Assembly (NCBI GenBank): GCA_947258905.1
Contig: CAMYKF010000644.1
Span: 1 to 10,159, forward strand
Direction of reading: 5' to 3'
DNA: 10,159 nt
From: an uncultured Pirellulaceae bacterium
GTDB taxonomy: Bacteria; Planctomycetota; Planctomycetia; Pirellulales; Pirellulaceae
Shown here: piece by piece, positions 1 to 7,558 of the stretch
Numbering within the stretch: position 1 is the stretch's first letter
Layout: each line of letters starts with the position of its first letter
Translations under genes and position numbers: made by a program
The notes under the pieces: model-generated
Databases searched by the model: none
What the model saw: only the letters and a program-made list of their open reading frames with translations
Told to the model about the DNA's origin: nothing

Positions 1-1258
1 TTTGTTGCCGCAATTCATCCGTGGGAAACGGATCGTACGTCGGCAAGTGATTGGTTCGCGAATCCATGTTCCGTTCGTAACCGGTGCGGGCGCGGGGCCG
101 GTCCATTCGCTGCAGGTCCCGCTCGTTACGGCGAAACTGCCGACGCATCTCGTTGGCTTCCGACTCGCGCAGTGCCACCTGGTCGTTAACCGCTGCCTGG
201 ACACTGGCCATTTGAGCACTCAGCGCATCCAGTTCCGCCACCACCGAATTGTACTGCGATTGCAGAATCGCCAGATCGCCTTCGTATCGAATCAACTCGC
301 GACGGGCCACGGCCGCCCGACTCAGCAATCTGGCTCGCCAGTAAGGGTCTTCTTCGTAATAGGCATCGTTTTGCAAAATGGCAATGTCGTTGGCGATTCT
401 CACGATCGTTGATTGTACGGATGCGATTTGGACGTCCAGTCGAGCCAATTCTGATTCAAACGGTGCGGCGGCCTGCCGCAGTTTGCTGATATCGGAATTG
501 GCCTGATCGCGAATGGCATTTACTTCGGCGGCCAGTTCGGCCTGCCGCGCCGACATTTCCTGGTTGTCCATGGCGATTTGTTGCCGTCGCGCTTCGGTTT
601 CCGACTTCTGCTGTTGTTCCAGGTCGGCCACGTTGGACGACTTTTCGTTCAACAGGTCGGTGTAGAGCTGCGAAACCTGTTGCCGCTGGTTTTGGAACTG
701 GCCAAAGTCGACATCGTCCAGTCCATCGGTAATGACGGCCAGCGTATCCTGCAGCGTCGTGTCGCGGACTTGCGACTGGCCCGGCCCCTCGGCAAAGGCA
801 TACAGGCGTCCCAGTCGCGAATAAAACTTGAACCGCGTGGCCTCATTCGGACTGGCGGCCAGCAGCATCGTCTTCAGTTCCTGCATTTCCAGCAGCGCAC
901 GATTGAATTGGTCCGTCATTAAATGCAGCCAGATCTGGGCATACTTGACATCCAGATTGCCTGGCATCGATTCCGGCAGTCGCTCGACCACCTCGGCCGC
1001 TTCGCGGTACCGGTCAAATTCGATTCGGTTCAGCACATAGGCCCATTGCACCAGTGGATCGGCTGCTGCCCCGGAGGACTGTTGGGCGCGAAACTCACCC
1101 CGGGCGGCACGCTGCGTTTCCACACCGCCGCTCCACAGATCGTTCAGCAACCGATCGATCGTCGCGCGGGAAGCATCGGTCAGCTGGGCGGCAGCAGTGG
1201 CGGGTTGCCAAAGGATGGCGGCGACCATCGCCAAAATCATGCCGAGTAGCTGTCTCAT
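1..1258 (-). CDS. Secreted helical/coiled-coil protein of unknown function (partial, C-terminus beyond left edge)
   Basis: An open frame of 419 codons starts at ATG 1258 and is still open at the left edge, so the C-terminus is missing. The start is supported by an AGGTG ribosome site about 7 bases upstream. It is also supported by a signal peptide (residues 1-24, MRQLLGMILAMVAAILW then a QPATAAA cleavage region). Residues 25 to about 190 are helical and resemble TPR or Sel1-like packing (for example around WAYVLNRIEFDRYREAAEVV), but no clean repeat can be counted. Residues about 190-385 are a long glutamine-, glutamate- and alanine-rich coiled coil. From 385 on the chain is arginine-rich and probably disordered. 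I recognise no enzymatic motif and no family name. It is divergent from the secreted protein gene at 1514. I infer a periplasmic or surface scaffold role; reading frame and export are confident, function is not. Confidence 0.85.
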   Translation of the reverse strand, partial: MRQLLGMILAMVAAILWQPATAAAQLTDASRATIDRLLNDLWSGGVETQRAARGEFRAQQSSGAAADPLVQWAYVLNRIEFDRYREAAEVVERLPESMPGNLDVKYAQIWLHLMTDQFNRALLEMQELKTMLLAASPNEATRFKFYSRLGRLYAFAEGPGQSQVRDTTLQDTLAVITDGLDDVDFGQFQNQRQQVSQLYTDLLNEKSSNVADLEQQQKSETEARRQQIAMDNQEMSARQAELAAEVNAIRDQANSDISKLRQAAAPFESELARLDVQIASVQSTIVRIANDIAILQNDAYYEEDPYWRARLLSRAAVARRELIRYEGDLAILQSQYNSVVAELDALSAQMASVQAAVNDQVALRESEANEMRRQFRRNERDLQRMDRPRARTGYERNMDSRTNHLPTYDPFPTDELRQQ

Positions 1259-1513
1259 GAATCACCTGCCATTAACCCTGCTGCCCCGTGAACATGCTAT
1301 CGTTTGACGGAAGTCTGGACAAGTTTTCCGCGAAGATGTGATAGCGACGTTGTCCATGGATGCAGGGAACTTTAGGGGTTTTGCCAGACAGGTTGATTGC
1401 ATTCGGCGGTTTGCAGCTGATTTTTTGCTGGCTTGCGGTTCGCATTGACTTGAACAGGCCTTCGCGGGACAGTGTGCGGCGGAAGGAACCTAATCCCGAA
1501 ACGAGGTGCAAGG
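1259..1513. promoter_or_regulatory. Divergent intergenic region with presumed promoters for both flanking secreted-protein genes
   Basis: This 255-bp stretch separates two divergent starts, so it should hold both promoters. The best sigma70-like element I can point to is TTGACT at 1445-1450 for the rightward gene. The hexamer 17 bp further on (GACAGT) is a poor -10, so I do not call a promoter position. Ribosome sites lie at its two ends: AGGTG before ATG 1258 on the minus strand and GAGGTG at 1503-1508 before ATG 1514. No small gene is convincing here. Confidence 0.4.
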
Positions 1514-3043
1514 ATGCAACCGATCGGATTCTCTCAGGCTCATCGTCTGTTGACGTGCGGCGTGGCCGCCATTGTCGCCGGCCTGTCACTGAATTCAGGC
1601 AACGTGCTGGCTGTTCAGGAAGGAATGTTACCGCCGATACGTCCGGCTTCTGTTCCGGAGACTTCGCCAGCGTTCAGCCCACCGCCACCGGCAGGGCCTT
1701 CGATAGGTGATACGCAGTCGAGTCACGCGTATCAAAACTTGCCCCCCGTCCAGTCAATGCAGCGCGGACAGCAAACCTCGCCACCTTTACCGGCGAACAA
1801 CGATCGCATGGGAACGTTTGATTCCAACAGGCTGCGCGGCTCCATCGAACCGAGCCAGCCCTCACGAGTCGCGCCGGCCATGGCCCGACAACCTGCTGTA
1901 GCGAATGCTGCTGAGGCCGCGTGGTCCAATCGCGGCACGCGTGGCAATCTGCCGGGTCAAACTCCCATTGTCGATCGTGCTTTGCAGCCAGCCGCCTTCA
2001 ACGCCGTTCCGACCTCCACAACTGCCAACTCATCCGCACCCGAATCGTCCGCTCCGAACACTCAGGAGCAAAATGCAGTTGGACCCAATACCGACTTTGC
2101 CAGCCGCCTGGTTGAGCAACTGGCTGCTGCCGATACAGCCCAGGCCATCGAGGGTCAGCCGATGGAGCTGCTTGACATGCTGGCCAATGCCGATTCGGCG
2201 AAGCAAGCCGAACTGGTCCAGCAGTACTGGAAAACCTGGGGAGCCATGGCCCAATACCGCTTCGCCCTGGACGAACTGCAATTGCTGCGCGGGGTTGGAC
2301 AGGTTCGCAATGAAACCTCACGTGTACTGCTGGAAGCCGCCCGGTCGGCGGCCAGCAACGCGATCGCGGCGCGGGAAATCGACATGGTCGCCCAGCGCCA
2401 GTTACTGAACGGATTTCTGCTCGGTCCCCGGTCCGAATTGTTGCCGCTTCCCGTCGATATGCCGCTGGTCAAGGGTTACCGGACGAATTACGAAGTGTAT
2501 GCGGCCGAGCAAACTTTACCTGACCGGCTGTTTGCGATTCATCATCTGCTGCCCAAACAGCAGCAACTGATTGGAGACTGCGCGGCAACGGTCCAGCGAT
2601 GCCGCAATGCGGTAATGCAGTCCTCACGTGCATTTTCACAAGGTGCCGAGCCCGCTGCCTCGGTGTTACAAGCCATCCAATTGTGTCGCAACAGTCATTA
2701 CGCGTTTGTGCAGACCGTCGTGGATTACAACACGACCATCGCGGAATATGCGATGGCAGTCAATCCTTTTAACACGGCTCCCGAACAGGTTGTCGCGATG
2801 CTGATTCCGGTCAAAGCCACTGCCGTGCAGGAAGACGCGGGCGACACCGAATTGCAACAGGCCGCCTTGCCGGATTCTGCCTGGGGCCAACCGGCGGCAC
2901 CGCAATTCCAAAACCGGAACACGCCCCGGTCTTTTGCACCTGGCACGGCGGCCAGCCAGCCACCGGGCCTCGACCGCTCGGCTTTTGGCGGTAATGCCAA
3001 TCAGGGATTCCAACCGGCACCAGCGGGCTCGTTCCGGCGTTGA
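1514..3043 (+). CDS. Secreted protein with proline-rich N-terminus and TolC-like helical domain, function unknown
   Basis: A 509-residue exported protein. I chose ATG 1514 over the upstream in-frame GTG 1472. A GAGGTG ribosome site (1503-1508) sits 5 bases before it, and a signal peptide then begins at residue 1, with a hydrophobic stretch around CGVAAIVAGLSL and probable cleavage after NVLA (about residue 33). Residues about 35-190 are proline-, serine-, alanine- and asparagine-rich and likely disordered. Residues about 193-435 are helical, with segments such as YWKTWGAMAQYRFALDELQL (238-257) and AFVQTVVDYNTTIAEYAMAV (397-416). The pattern of the second segment recalls the terminal helix of TolC-family efflux proteins, but the length and the single helical region do not fit a full TolC. 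The C-terminal 75 residues are again low complexity. It is divergent from the coiled-coil gene and convergent with the Ig-like protein gene. Export is confident; the TolC link is weak. Confidence 0.85.
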   Translation: MQPIGFSQAHRLLTCGVAAIVAGLSLNSGNVLAVQEGMLPPIRPASVPETSPAFSPPPPAGPSIGDTQSSHAYQNLPPVQSMQRGQQTSPPLPANNDRMGTFDSNRLRGSIEPSQPSRVAPAMARQPAVANAAEAAWSNRGTRGNLPGQTPIVDRALQPAAFNAVPTSTTANSSAPESSAPNTQEQNAVGPNTDFASRLVEQLAAADTAQAIEGQPMELLDMLANADSAKQAELVQQYWKTWGAMAQYRFALDELQLLRGVGQVRNETSRVLLEAARSAASNAIAAREIDMVAQRQLLNGFLLGPRSELLPLPVDMPLVKGYRTNYEVYAAEQTLPDRLFAIHHLLPKQQQLIGDCAATVQRCRNAVMQSSRAFSQGAEPAASVLQAIQLCRNSHYAFVQTVVDYNTTIAEYAMAVNPFNTAPEQVVAMLIPVKATAVQEDAGDTELQQAALPDSAWGQPAAPQFQNRNTPRSFAPGTAASQPPGLDRSAFGGNANQGFQPAPAGSFRR

Positions 3044-3094
3044 TCGGCAGCCGGGCAGTCACCTGCGTCTGCTTTAACACGGCAAATCCAACGA

Positions 3095-3129
3095 CAAGGC
3101 CCGGCGACAGGGGATGTCACCGGGCCTTG
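3095..3129. terminator. Bidirectional hairpin terminator between convergent genes
   Basis: CAAGGCCCGG (3095-3104) pairs perfectly with CCGGGCCTTG (3120-3129). Inside, one C/A mismatch is followed by a further GACA/TGTC stem closing a GGGGA loop. It lies between the stop at 3043 and the stop at 3166 of two convergent genes, the expected place for a shared terminator. Neither side carries a strong T-run, so termination efficiency, or a purely transcript-stabilising role, is open. Confidence 0.6.
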
Positions 3130-3165
3130 CGGGTTGCACGAGAAACCGCCACGGGCGATCGAGGT

Positions 3166-5037
3166 CTAGCGATCGTTGTTCCGGTTGGCGGTGCGGGATG
3201 TGCTATTCGAGAAAAAGAAAAGGCTGTTCTCGGCGCCAATCGCATTGCTGCTGGCTGAGCTTTGCACAGTCGCCCGAATGATGTGTTCGCCACTGATGGA
3301 CGAAGTAATGGGCACGGTCAGGTTTTGAGTCTGACCGGGTTCGAGACGGAACGTGTTAAAGGTGACTTGCTGACCGTTGATCATGTAGTCAGCCGACTCC
3401 AGTCCGCTAATCGTTTCCGGCAGGTTCAGCTGGACAGCTACATCGGTCGCTGGCTGGGTACCGCGATTCTGGATCTGCACGATGACCGACGTCGTCGAGC
3501 CGGCTTCGATGGGCTCGGAATTCGTGATCACCTTGAGATCGATATCGGCGCGGCCAATGGCCCGGGTGTGCATTTCGGCGTGGGTCATCGCTCCGGCTTC
3601 GTTGCCGACGGAAATCTTGACGGCGTGCTGGCCAAACTCGCTGATCGTGGCCTTGAACGGAATCGTCTCTGACGAACCGGCAGCCAGTCGCGGAATGGTC
3701 CAGGTAATCGATGACGAGGCCGGATCGAAATCAGCCTTGCGGTCCACCACCTTGATGACCATGCCCATGGGCAGCATCAAACGGACTTGCACGTCTTCGA
3801 CATCACGAGTCTGGTCGTTGTCAACCGTGATGGCCCACGTGTTCATGCTGTTCAGATAAGTCAGATCGGGGCCTTCGATGCGGGCGGCCAGCTGGGTGTT
3901 CACAAACGTCAGCTGCTTGGCAGCCGTGCCGCGTACGTTGTCGCCCTCGATAACCACTTTCATGCTGGCGGTTCCCTGCTGGACAGCGATCGCCGACATC
4001 TGGACTTCGCGGGTTTGGCCTGGATGAATCGCGGGAATGATTTGCTGGCCATTCTGAATCGCCGCCTGTTCGAAGGCACTGCTGGGCGTGCAGGCCTGGC
4101 GAATGGCAATGTTGTTGACCGTTTCGGTTCCGGCGTTGCGAATGATCACTCGCTGACTGACTTGCTGGCCCACAACAAAAGTTTCGTCGCCGACGATATC
4201 AATATCGACTTGCGGCGCCGTGATGTCCGCCGAGAATCGCGTCGTGGAACTGGTTGTCAGTCGCGGGTGCACGCTGACCTGACCAGGCTGGTCGGCCTGG
4301 AATTCAAATCCGTATTCGCGGGTTTCGCCAACCGCCAGATTGCCGATGGAGAAGTACACCGCACGGGACTGCTGCACGCCGCCTTCCGGGAATGTGGAAA
4401 TCACACGTCCGCTGCCATCGATCTCGATCGACAGGTTGACGCCTTCGGCGACAATGGGTCCGTCATTGATGATGCGGAAGCGGAACTGGCTGGATCGGTG
4501 AATGTTCGCCTGTTGCGGCCCCAGCGTGGTCATGCGGAGCTGCGGCGTCTGGTAGGTCGACTGGCTGGCAATCGGTGCCGCCATGCGATTGCTGGCGTTC
4601 AGCGCGTCCAGCGACTGCGGCTGGGCGATGGTGGGTTGGCCAATCGCCTGGTTGGAAAAAATCTGCCAGGCTTCCTGCTGGGACTCGGGTGCCATGGCAA
4701 CGCGTGGTTCCAGCATTTCCGGCGGCATCGTCTGTGGTGCTTCGGTTTCCTGGGTGGGTTGTTCCGGCAGTTCCTGTTCCGTGAGAATCGGCGGCGGCAT
4801 CAGCATTTGCGGCGTGCCCGACAATCCCTCGGGGTCCATTGTCCGATTGACAGCCTGACGCAGCAAATTCCCGACTTCCGAAGTCGCATCGTCCCAGGCT
4901 GGTTCGGCCATGGCGGACTGGCCAGCCGTTTCGGCCTCTTGCATTACCGCCTGGGCGCTGGCTGCAGGCCATATCAGGGCAAGAGCCAGGAACATGCGTC
5001 CCCAAACGCGCCGTGATTTGTAAAAGCGAAGCAACAT
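3166..5037 (-). CDS. Secreted protein with four tandem DUF11/CARDB-type Ig-like domains
   Basis: A 623-residue exported protein. An in-frame ATG exists at 5109, but ATG 5037 is preferred. It has AAGGAG 6 bases upstream and is followed directly by a signal peptide (basic MLLRFYKSRRVWGR, hydrophobic core MFLALALIWP, ASAQA cleavage at about residue 30). Residues about 30-160 are glutamine-, proline- and glutamate-rich. Four beta-rich repeats of about 105-115 residues follow, at roughly 164-272, 276-379, 383-489 and 496-609. Each carries the DUF11/CARDB hallmarks: an early V.I.N.G/D-type strand (FRIINDGP, VIIRNAGTE, ITVDNDQT, VQIQNRGTQ) and a late L..G.T/S segment (LAVGETREY, IHPGQTREV, LAAGSSETI, LEPGQTQNL). 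Such domains are known in adhesive or structural extracellular proteins, common in planctomycetes. There is no sortase motif, transmembrane anchor or catalytic motif. It probably acts as a periplasmic or surface scaffold; the partner is unknown. Confidence 0.9.
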   Translation of the reverse strand: MLLRFYKSRRVWGRMFLALALIWPAASAQAVMQEAETAGQSAMAEPAWDDATSEVGNLLRQAVNRTMDPEGLSGTPQMLMPPPILTEQELPEQPTQETEAPQTMPPEMLEPRVAMAPESQQEAWQIFSNQAIGQPTIAQPQSLDALNASNRMAAPIASQSTYQTPQLRMTTLGPQQANIHRSSQFRFRIINDGPIVAEGVNLSIEIDGSGRVISTFPEGGVQQSRAVYFSIGNLAVGETREYGFEFQADQPGQVSVHPRLTTSSTTRFSADITAPQVDIDIVGDETFVVGQQVSQRVIIRNAGTETVNNIAIRQACTPSSAFEQAAIQNGQQIIPAIHPGQTREVQMSAIAVQQGTASMKVVIEGDNVRGTAAKQLTFVNTQLAARIEGPDLTYLNSMNTWAITVDNDQTRDVEDVQVRLMLPMGMVIKVVDRKADFDPASSSITWTIPRLAAGSSETIPFKATISEFGQHAVKISVGNEAGAMTHAEMHTRAIGRADIDLKVITNSEPIEAGSTTSVIVQIQNRGTQPATDVAVQLNLPETISGLESADYMINGQQVTFNTFRLEPGQTQNLTVPITSSISGEHIIRATVQSSASSNAIGAENSLFFFSNSTSRTANRNNDR

Positions 5038-5534
5038 CTCTGACTCCTTGCGGTATTGCGGATCTGCTGGTGGCCGGGCGATTCGTTTTGCTGACCCGAC
5101 CCGAGCCAATTGTGCGGGTAATGTTTATTTTTGCGATGGAATCCGGCAGCGGCGGGTTACGCGCAGCGGGCCGGCTTCAACGGTTTCCGTAATCTGTTTA
5201 TCGAGACGAAAAGGCGTTTCCGTTTAGACCGGTTTTTCAGATTATGCTGACGCTGGCACAGTCAATCATTCCGCAATCGCCACAACCGGCAAAGTTTAAC
5301 AAGGGGGCGGGCGGCGCCGAATCTCAATCGCCGCTGTTTGATTCCCCTGCATCACACCATGTCGCTGCGCGCAGTTGGAAATTTATTTCAACGTCCCCGT
5401 GCTAGCTGACCGGACGTGTCAGGGCTCCCGCGATACTTCCCAATGGCCAGGGAACGGCAATCGACTCGCCCCGATGCGGGCCGGCACTTCGGCCAGCTAA
5501 TCACCACCCATTACAGACAACGGGAGCAAACAAA
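5038..5534. promoter_or_regulatory. 497-bp divergent intergenic region upstream of csrA and the Ig-like protein gene
   Basis: No convincing ORF lies here. What I can see is an imperfect palindrome at 5374-5392 (GTTGGAA, 5-base spacer, TTTCAAC), a short stem CTGAC/GTCAG at 5406-5410 and 5418-5422, and a GGCCG/CGGCC hairpin with a six-base loop at 5479-5494, about 40 bases before the csrA start. A GATTATGCT stretch near 5240-5250 could be a -10 element for csrA, but no good -35 accompanies it. The ribosome site GGGAG (5521-5525) contains a GGA core, so self-binding by CsrA is conceivable. No promoter is assigned. Confidence 0.4.
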
Positions 5535-5816
5535 ATGTTGGTACTGTCTCGCAAAAAGAATGAATCGATTGTGATCAACGGAAACATTCGCATCGAGGTA
5601 TTGCAGATCAAAGGCAAACAAATCCGTCTGGGCATCACGGCACCGGCCAGCATGAAAGTGCTGCGTGGCGAATTGCCGGCCCGGCGACACGATTCTGGAT
5701 CTGACAAGACCAAGGCAGATCCGCAGCCAGGACAATCAACGGTGCCGGCCGAACCACCGCAAGCCATCGACTGTGACCTGAGTAATCTGGCGGCCGTGGT
5801 TCCGGCCACGGCCTGA
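5535..5816 (+). CDS. csrA: Carbon storage regulator CsrA (RNA-binding translational regulator) with C-terminal extension
   Basis: A 93-residue protein. Residues 1-50 match CsrA/RsmA, the small homodimeric protein that binds GGA-containing loops near ribosome sites and controls translation or mRNA stability. It starts MLVLSRKKNESIVI, has the QIKGKQIRLGITAP core (24-37), and keeps L4, R6 and R44, known RNA-contact residues in the family, in register with E. coli CsrA. The usual HREE turn reads L43-R44-G45-E46, so the neighbours of R44 are changed. Typical CsrA ends near 60-75 residues. Here about 40 extra residues, rich in proline, alanine, serine and charge, follow R51 and look disordered. Ribosome site GGGAG lies 8-9 bases before ATG 5535. 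It stands alone, with no flagellar or fliW neighbour, and is followed by hairpins that should end its transcript. The assignment is firm; the role of the tail is unknown. Confidence 0.96.
   Translation: MLVLSRKKNESIVINGNIRIEVLQIKGKQIRLGITAPASMKVLRGELPARRHDSGSDKTKADPQPGQSTVPAEPPQAIDCDLSNLAAVVPATA
5792..5813 (+). other. GC-rich hairpin overlapping the 3' end of the csrA coding region
   Basis: GGCCGTGG (5792-5799) pairs perfectly with CCACGGCC (5806-5813) around a six-base loop TTCCGG, ending one base before the TGA stop. The bases after it read AAAAATCTCTCTTTC, moderately T-rich. It could pause ribosomes or RNA polymerase, or protect the 3' end. The inverted repeat also encodes the AAVVPATA tail, so it could be chance from GC-rich coding. 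Confidence 0.45.
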
Positions 5817-5849
5817 AAAATCTCTCTTTCTGATGACTGGTCCCCCACC

Positions 5850-5871
5850 GGCGAGCGAATGGCCGCTCGCC
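5850..5871 (+). other. Second hairpin in the csrA 3' untranslated region
   Basis: GGCGAGCG (5850-5857) pairs with CGCTCGCC (5864-5871) around the loop AATGGC. No T-run follows directly, so by itself it is a weak terminator. It sits 13 bases before the better terminator at 5885 and probably adds structure to the csrA 3' end. Confidence 0.5.
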
Positions 5872-5884
5872 CATGACCGGTGCT

Positions 5885-5920
5885 GCCGGGCGAAAGTTTC
5901 GCCCGGCTTCATCATTTCTT
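5885..5920 (+). terminator. Intrinsic terminator of csrA
   Basis: GCCGGGCGAA (5885-5894) pairs perfectly with TTCGCCCGGC (5898-5907) around a three-base AGT loop, followed by TTCATCATTTCTT. A ten-base GC-rich stem with a T-rich tail, 69 bases after the csrA stop, fits a rho-independent terminator. It separates csrA from the amidohydrolase gene that starts at 6035. Confidence 0.72.
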
Positions 5921-6034
5921 CGCCAAACAGCAAATGCAGCAGTCACCGTTTCTTGCAATGGCTGGAAGTCCGGAAAATAATGCGCCTCGTTGATATTGTC
6001 TCGGTGGCTGGCTTGTCTGTTCCGGAGTGTTCCC

Positions 6035-7450
6035 ATGCGAAGTACTGGTTTTGCGTTCCTGCTCGTGCTGGCCGTTCTCGTGTTGCCGACTCACTGCGTG
6101 GCGCAATCAACGTCTGACAGTATTGCCGTGCTCGGTGGCCATTGGTTTGACACCGAATCAGGAACCTTTCAGCCCAACGAAGGAATCCTGATCACCGACG
6201 GACGCTTTGCGACGATCGATGCTCCGGTAACACTGCCTGAAGGCGTGAAATTTGTGAAGCTGTCTGATGATCATTACATCCTGCCGGGACTCATTGACTG
6301 TCACGCTCACTACAACGTCAAGTTGCTGCAAAAGCGCCGGGAAGAATTCCATGTGATTCCCCTCCAGTACCTGGCCAACGGAGTCACCGTGACTTTTTCA
6401 TGCGGCGAGTACGATCCGCAAGGCATGTTGCAGTTGCGCAAGGATATTGAGAGCGGCAACAAGATCGGACCACGCCTGCTCAACTCGGGTCCCTACTTCG
6501 GAATCGCCCGGCGACCATGGCACGCTGATCCGCAACAAGTGCGTGATGAAGTTGATTTCTGGGCCGCCCAGGGCGTGGGGGGATTGAAAGCCAAGCTGAT
6601 TGACCCGGAGTGCCTGAAGGCCTTGATCGATCAGGCCCACAAACACGATTTGACGGTGACCGGTCATCTCGATTCCGGTTTTCGCAACTCGGTTAACCCG
6701 AGCACGGCGATTGATATGGGCATTGATCGCATCGAGCATTTCCTTGGTGGCGACGCCATGCCCGACAATCGCTCCGCCTACTCGTCACTGGCCCGCATCA
6801 CCGCGGATATGCCCGAGTTCAAGGCCATCGTGCAAAAATTCATCGACACAGATACGTATTTCGACGCCACCATCACCGCCTACGGCTACTTTGGCGACCG
6901 CGAACAGTTTTACGATTACTGGTTTGACGAGCCCTCGCTGTTGACCGATTACGTACGCGAGAAAATTGACGAACGCAATGCAGCTCGCCAAAAGCGGCCG
7001 GATCGCGGTGGCGAGCGGCGGCAGCAAAAGAACCTGTTTCAGCAAATCTTTGAGGCCAAGCAAACCACCATCGACGACTACTTTCGCGCAGGCGGCCTGA
7101 TCACACTGGGTACCGATCATTTCAGTAGTGGAACGCACCTGGCCGGATTCGGCGCGCATCGCGAAATGCATGTGATGGCCAATGCCGGCATTCCGGCCGC
7201 GGATGTCATTCGAATCGCCACGATCAACGGGGCACGCGCCCTGAAAATTGATGATGAGCACGGTTCGATCGCAGTCGGCAAATCGGGCGACTTGTTGATC
7301 GTCAGCGGCAACCCACTGGAAGATATTACCAGCACGCGCAACGGACAGTACGTCATCCGTTCCGGCATCGTCTATCGTCCGGCGGAACTGCTGGACAGCG
7401 TCAAGGGGCAACTGGGTCCCACCAGCGATGAAGAGGCTGCCGAGTGGTAG
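6035..7450 (+). CDS. Exported amidohydrolase, imidazolonepropionase-like subfamily
   Basis: A 471-residue metal-dependent hydrolase of the amidohydrolase superfamily, with a signal peptide (MRSTGFAFLLVLAVLVLPTHCVAQ, cleavage after about residue 23). ATG 6035 is preferred over the upstream in-frame TTG 5990 because CGGAG sits 7 bases before it and the signal peptide starts there. A small N-terminal beta domain carries the start-of-barrel motif ILPGLIDCHAHYN with metal ligands H90 and H92. K185 or K187 (GGLKAKL) would be the carboxylated lysine, and H211 (VTGHLD), H235 (RIEHFLGG) and D361 (LGTDHF) complete a two-metal site. The C-terminal segment KSGDLLIVSGNPLEDI closes the composite beta domain as in other family members. 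Residues about 308-342 are a charged arginine- and lysine-rich stretch. Relatives include prolidase-type peptidases and cyclic-amide hydrolases; the substrate cannot be read from sequence. It is probably a single-gene unit. Confidence 0.93.
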   Translation: MRSTGFAFLLVLAVLVLPTHCVAQSTSDSIAVLGGHWFDTESGTFQPNEGILITDGRFATIDAPVTLPEGVKFVKLSDDHYILPGLIDCHAHYNVKLLQKRREEFHVIPLQYLANGVTVTFSCGEYDPQGMLQLRKDIESGNKIGPRLLNSGPYFGIARRPWHADPQQVRDEVDFWAAQGVGGLKAKLIDPECLKALIDQAHKHDLTVTGHLDSGFRNSVNPSTAIDMGIDRIEHFLGGDAMPDNRSAYSSLARITADMPEFKAIVQKFIDTDTYFDATITAYGYFGDREQFYDYWFDEPSLLTDYVREKIDERNAARQKRPDRGGERRQQKNLFQQIFEAKQTTIDDYFRAGGLITLGTDHFSSGTHLAGFGAHREMHVMANAGIPAADVIRIATINGARALKIDDEHGSIAVGKSGDLLIVSGNPLEDITSTRNGQYVIRSGIVYRPAELLDSVKGQLGPTSDEEAAEW

Positions 7451-7464
7451 GGCGGTGGACCGCC
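7451..7464 (+). terminator. Weak hairpin just after the amidohydrolase stop
   Basis: GGCGG, loop TGGA, CCGCC, starting on the base after the TAG stop and followed by GTTTG. It is short and lacks a T-run, so it is only a possible terminator between the convergent amidohydrolase and methyltransferase genes. The rest of the 108-bp gap to 7559 shows no other clear structure. Confidence 0.3.
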
Positions 7465-7558
7465 GTTTGCGACCACGCATCGTCAGTTTAACATCTTTGT
7501 CGATTTGAATATGTTGGCGGTTGCCGTCTGCAACGGGGACATCGGAACAGACTACCGC

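Noticed and set aside
2..1249. Several plus-strand frames of 70-136 codons (for example 2-412, 578-922, 923-1249)
   Set aside because: They are antisense to the long leftward coiled-coil frame that has a signal peptide and ribosome site and runs off the window edge.
1445..1473. TTGACT as a sigma70 -35 element for the gene at 1514
   Set aside because: The hexamer at 17-bp spacing is GACAGT, too far from TATAAT, and the distance to the start is short; not enough to call a promoter.
3787..5016. A 409-codon open frame on the plus strand
   Set aside because: It is fully antisense to the Ig-like protein gene, which has a ribosome site, a signal peptide and four recognisable domains. The plus-strand translation is arginine/glycine/leucine-rich without family features, typical of a shadow frame in GC-rich DNA.
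5792..5813. GGA exposed in the loop of the csrA-end hairpin on the minus strand, as a CsrA-binding antisense RNA
   Set aside because: Only the antisense strand shows the CCGGAA loop and there is no sign of a promoter for such an RNA, so it is most likely coincidence.
5833..6117. A 94-codon plus-strand frame after csrA
   Set aside because: It runs through two hairpins including the csrA terminator, lacks a ribosome site, and overlaps the signal-peptide region of the amidohydrolase in another frame.
6785..7480. A 231-codon minus-strand frame
   Set aside because: It is antisense to the amidohydrolase, whose catalytic motifs are intact in the plus frame.
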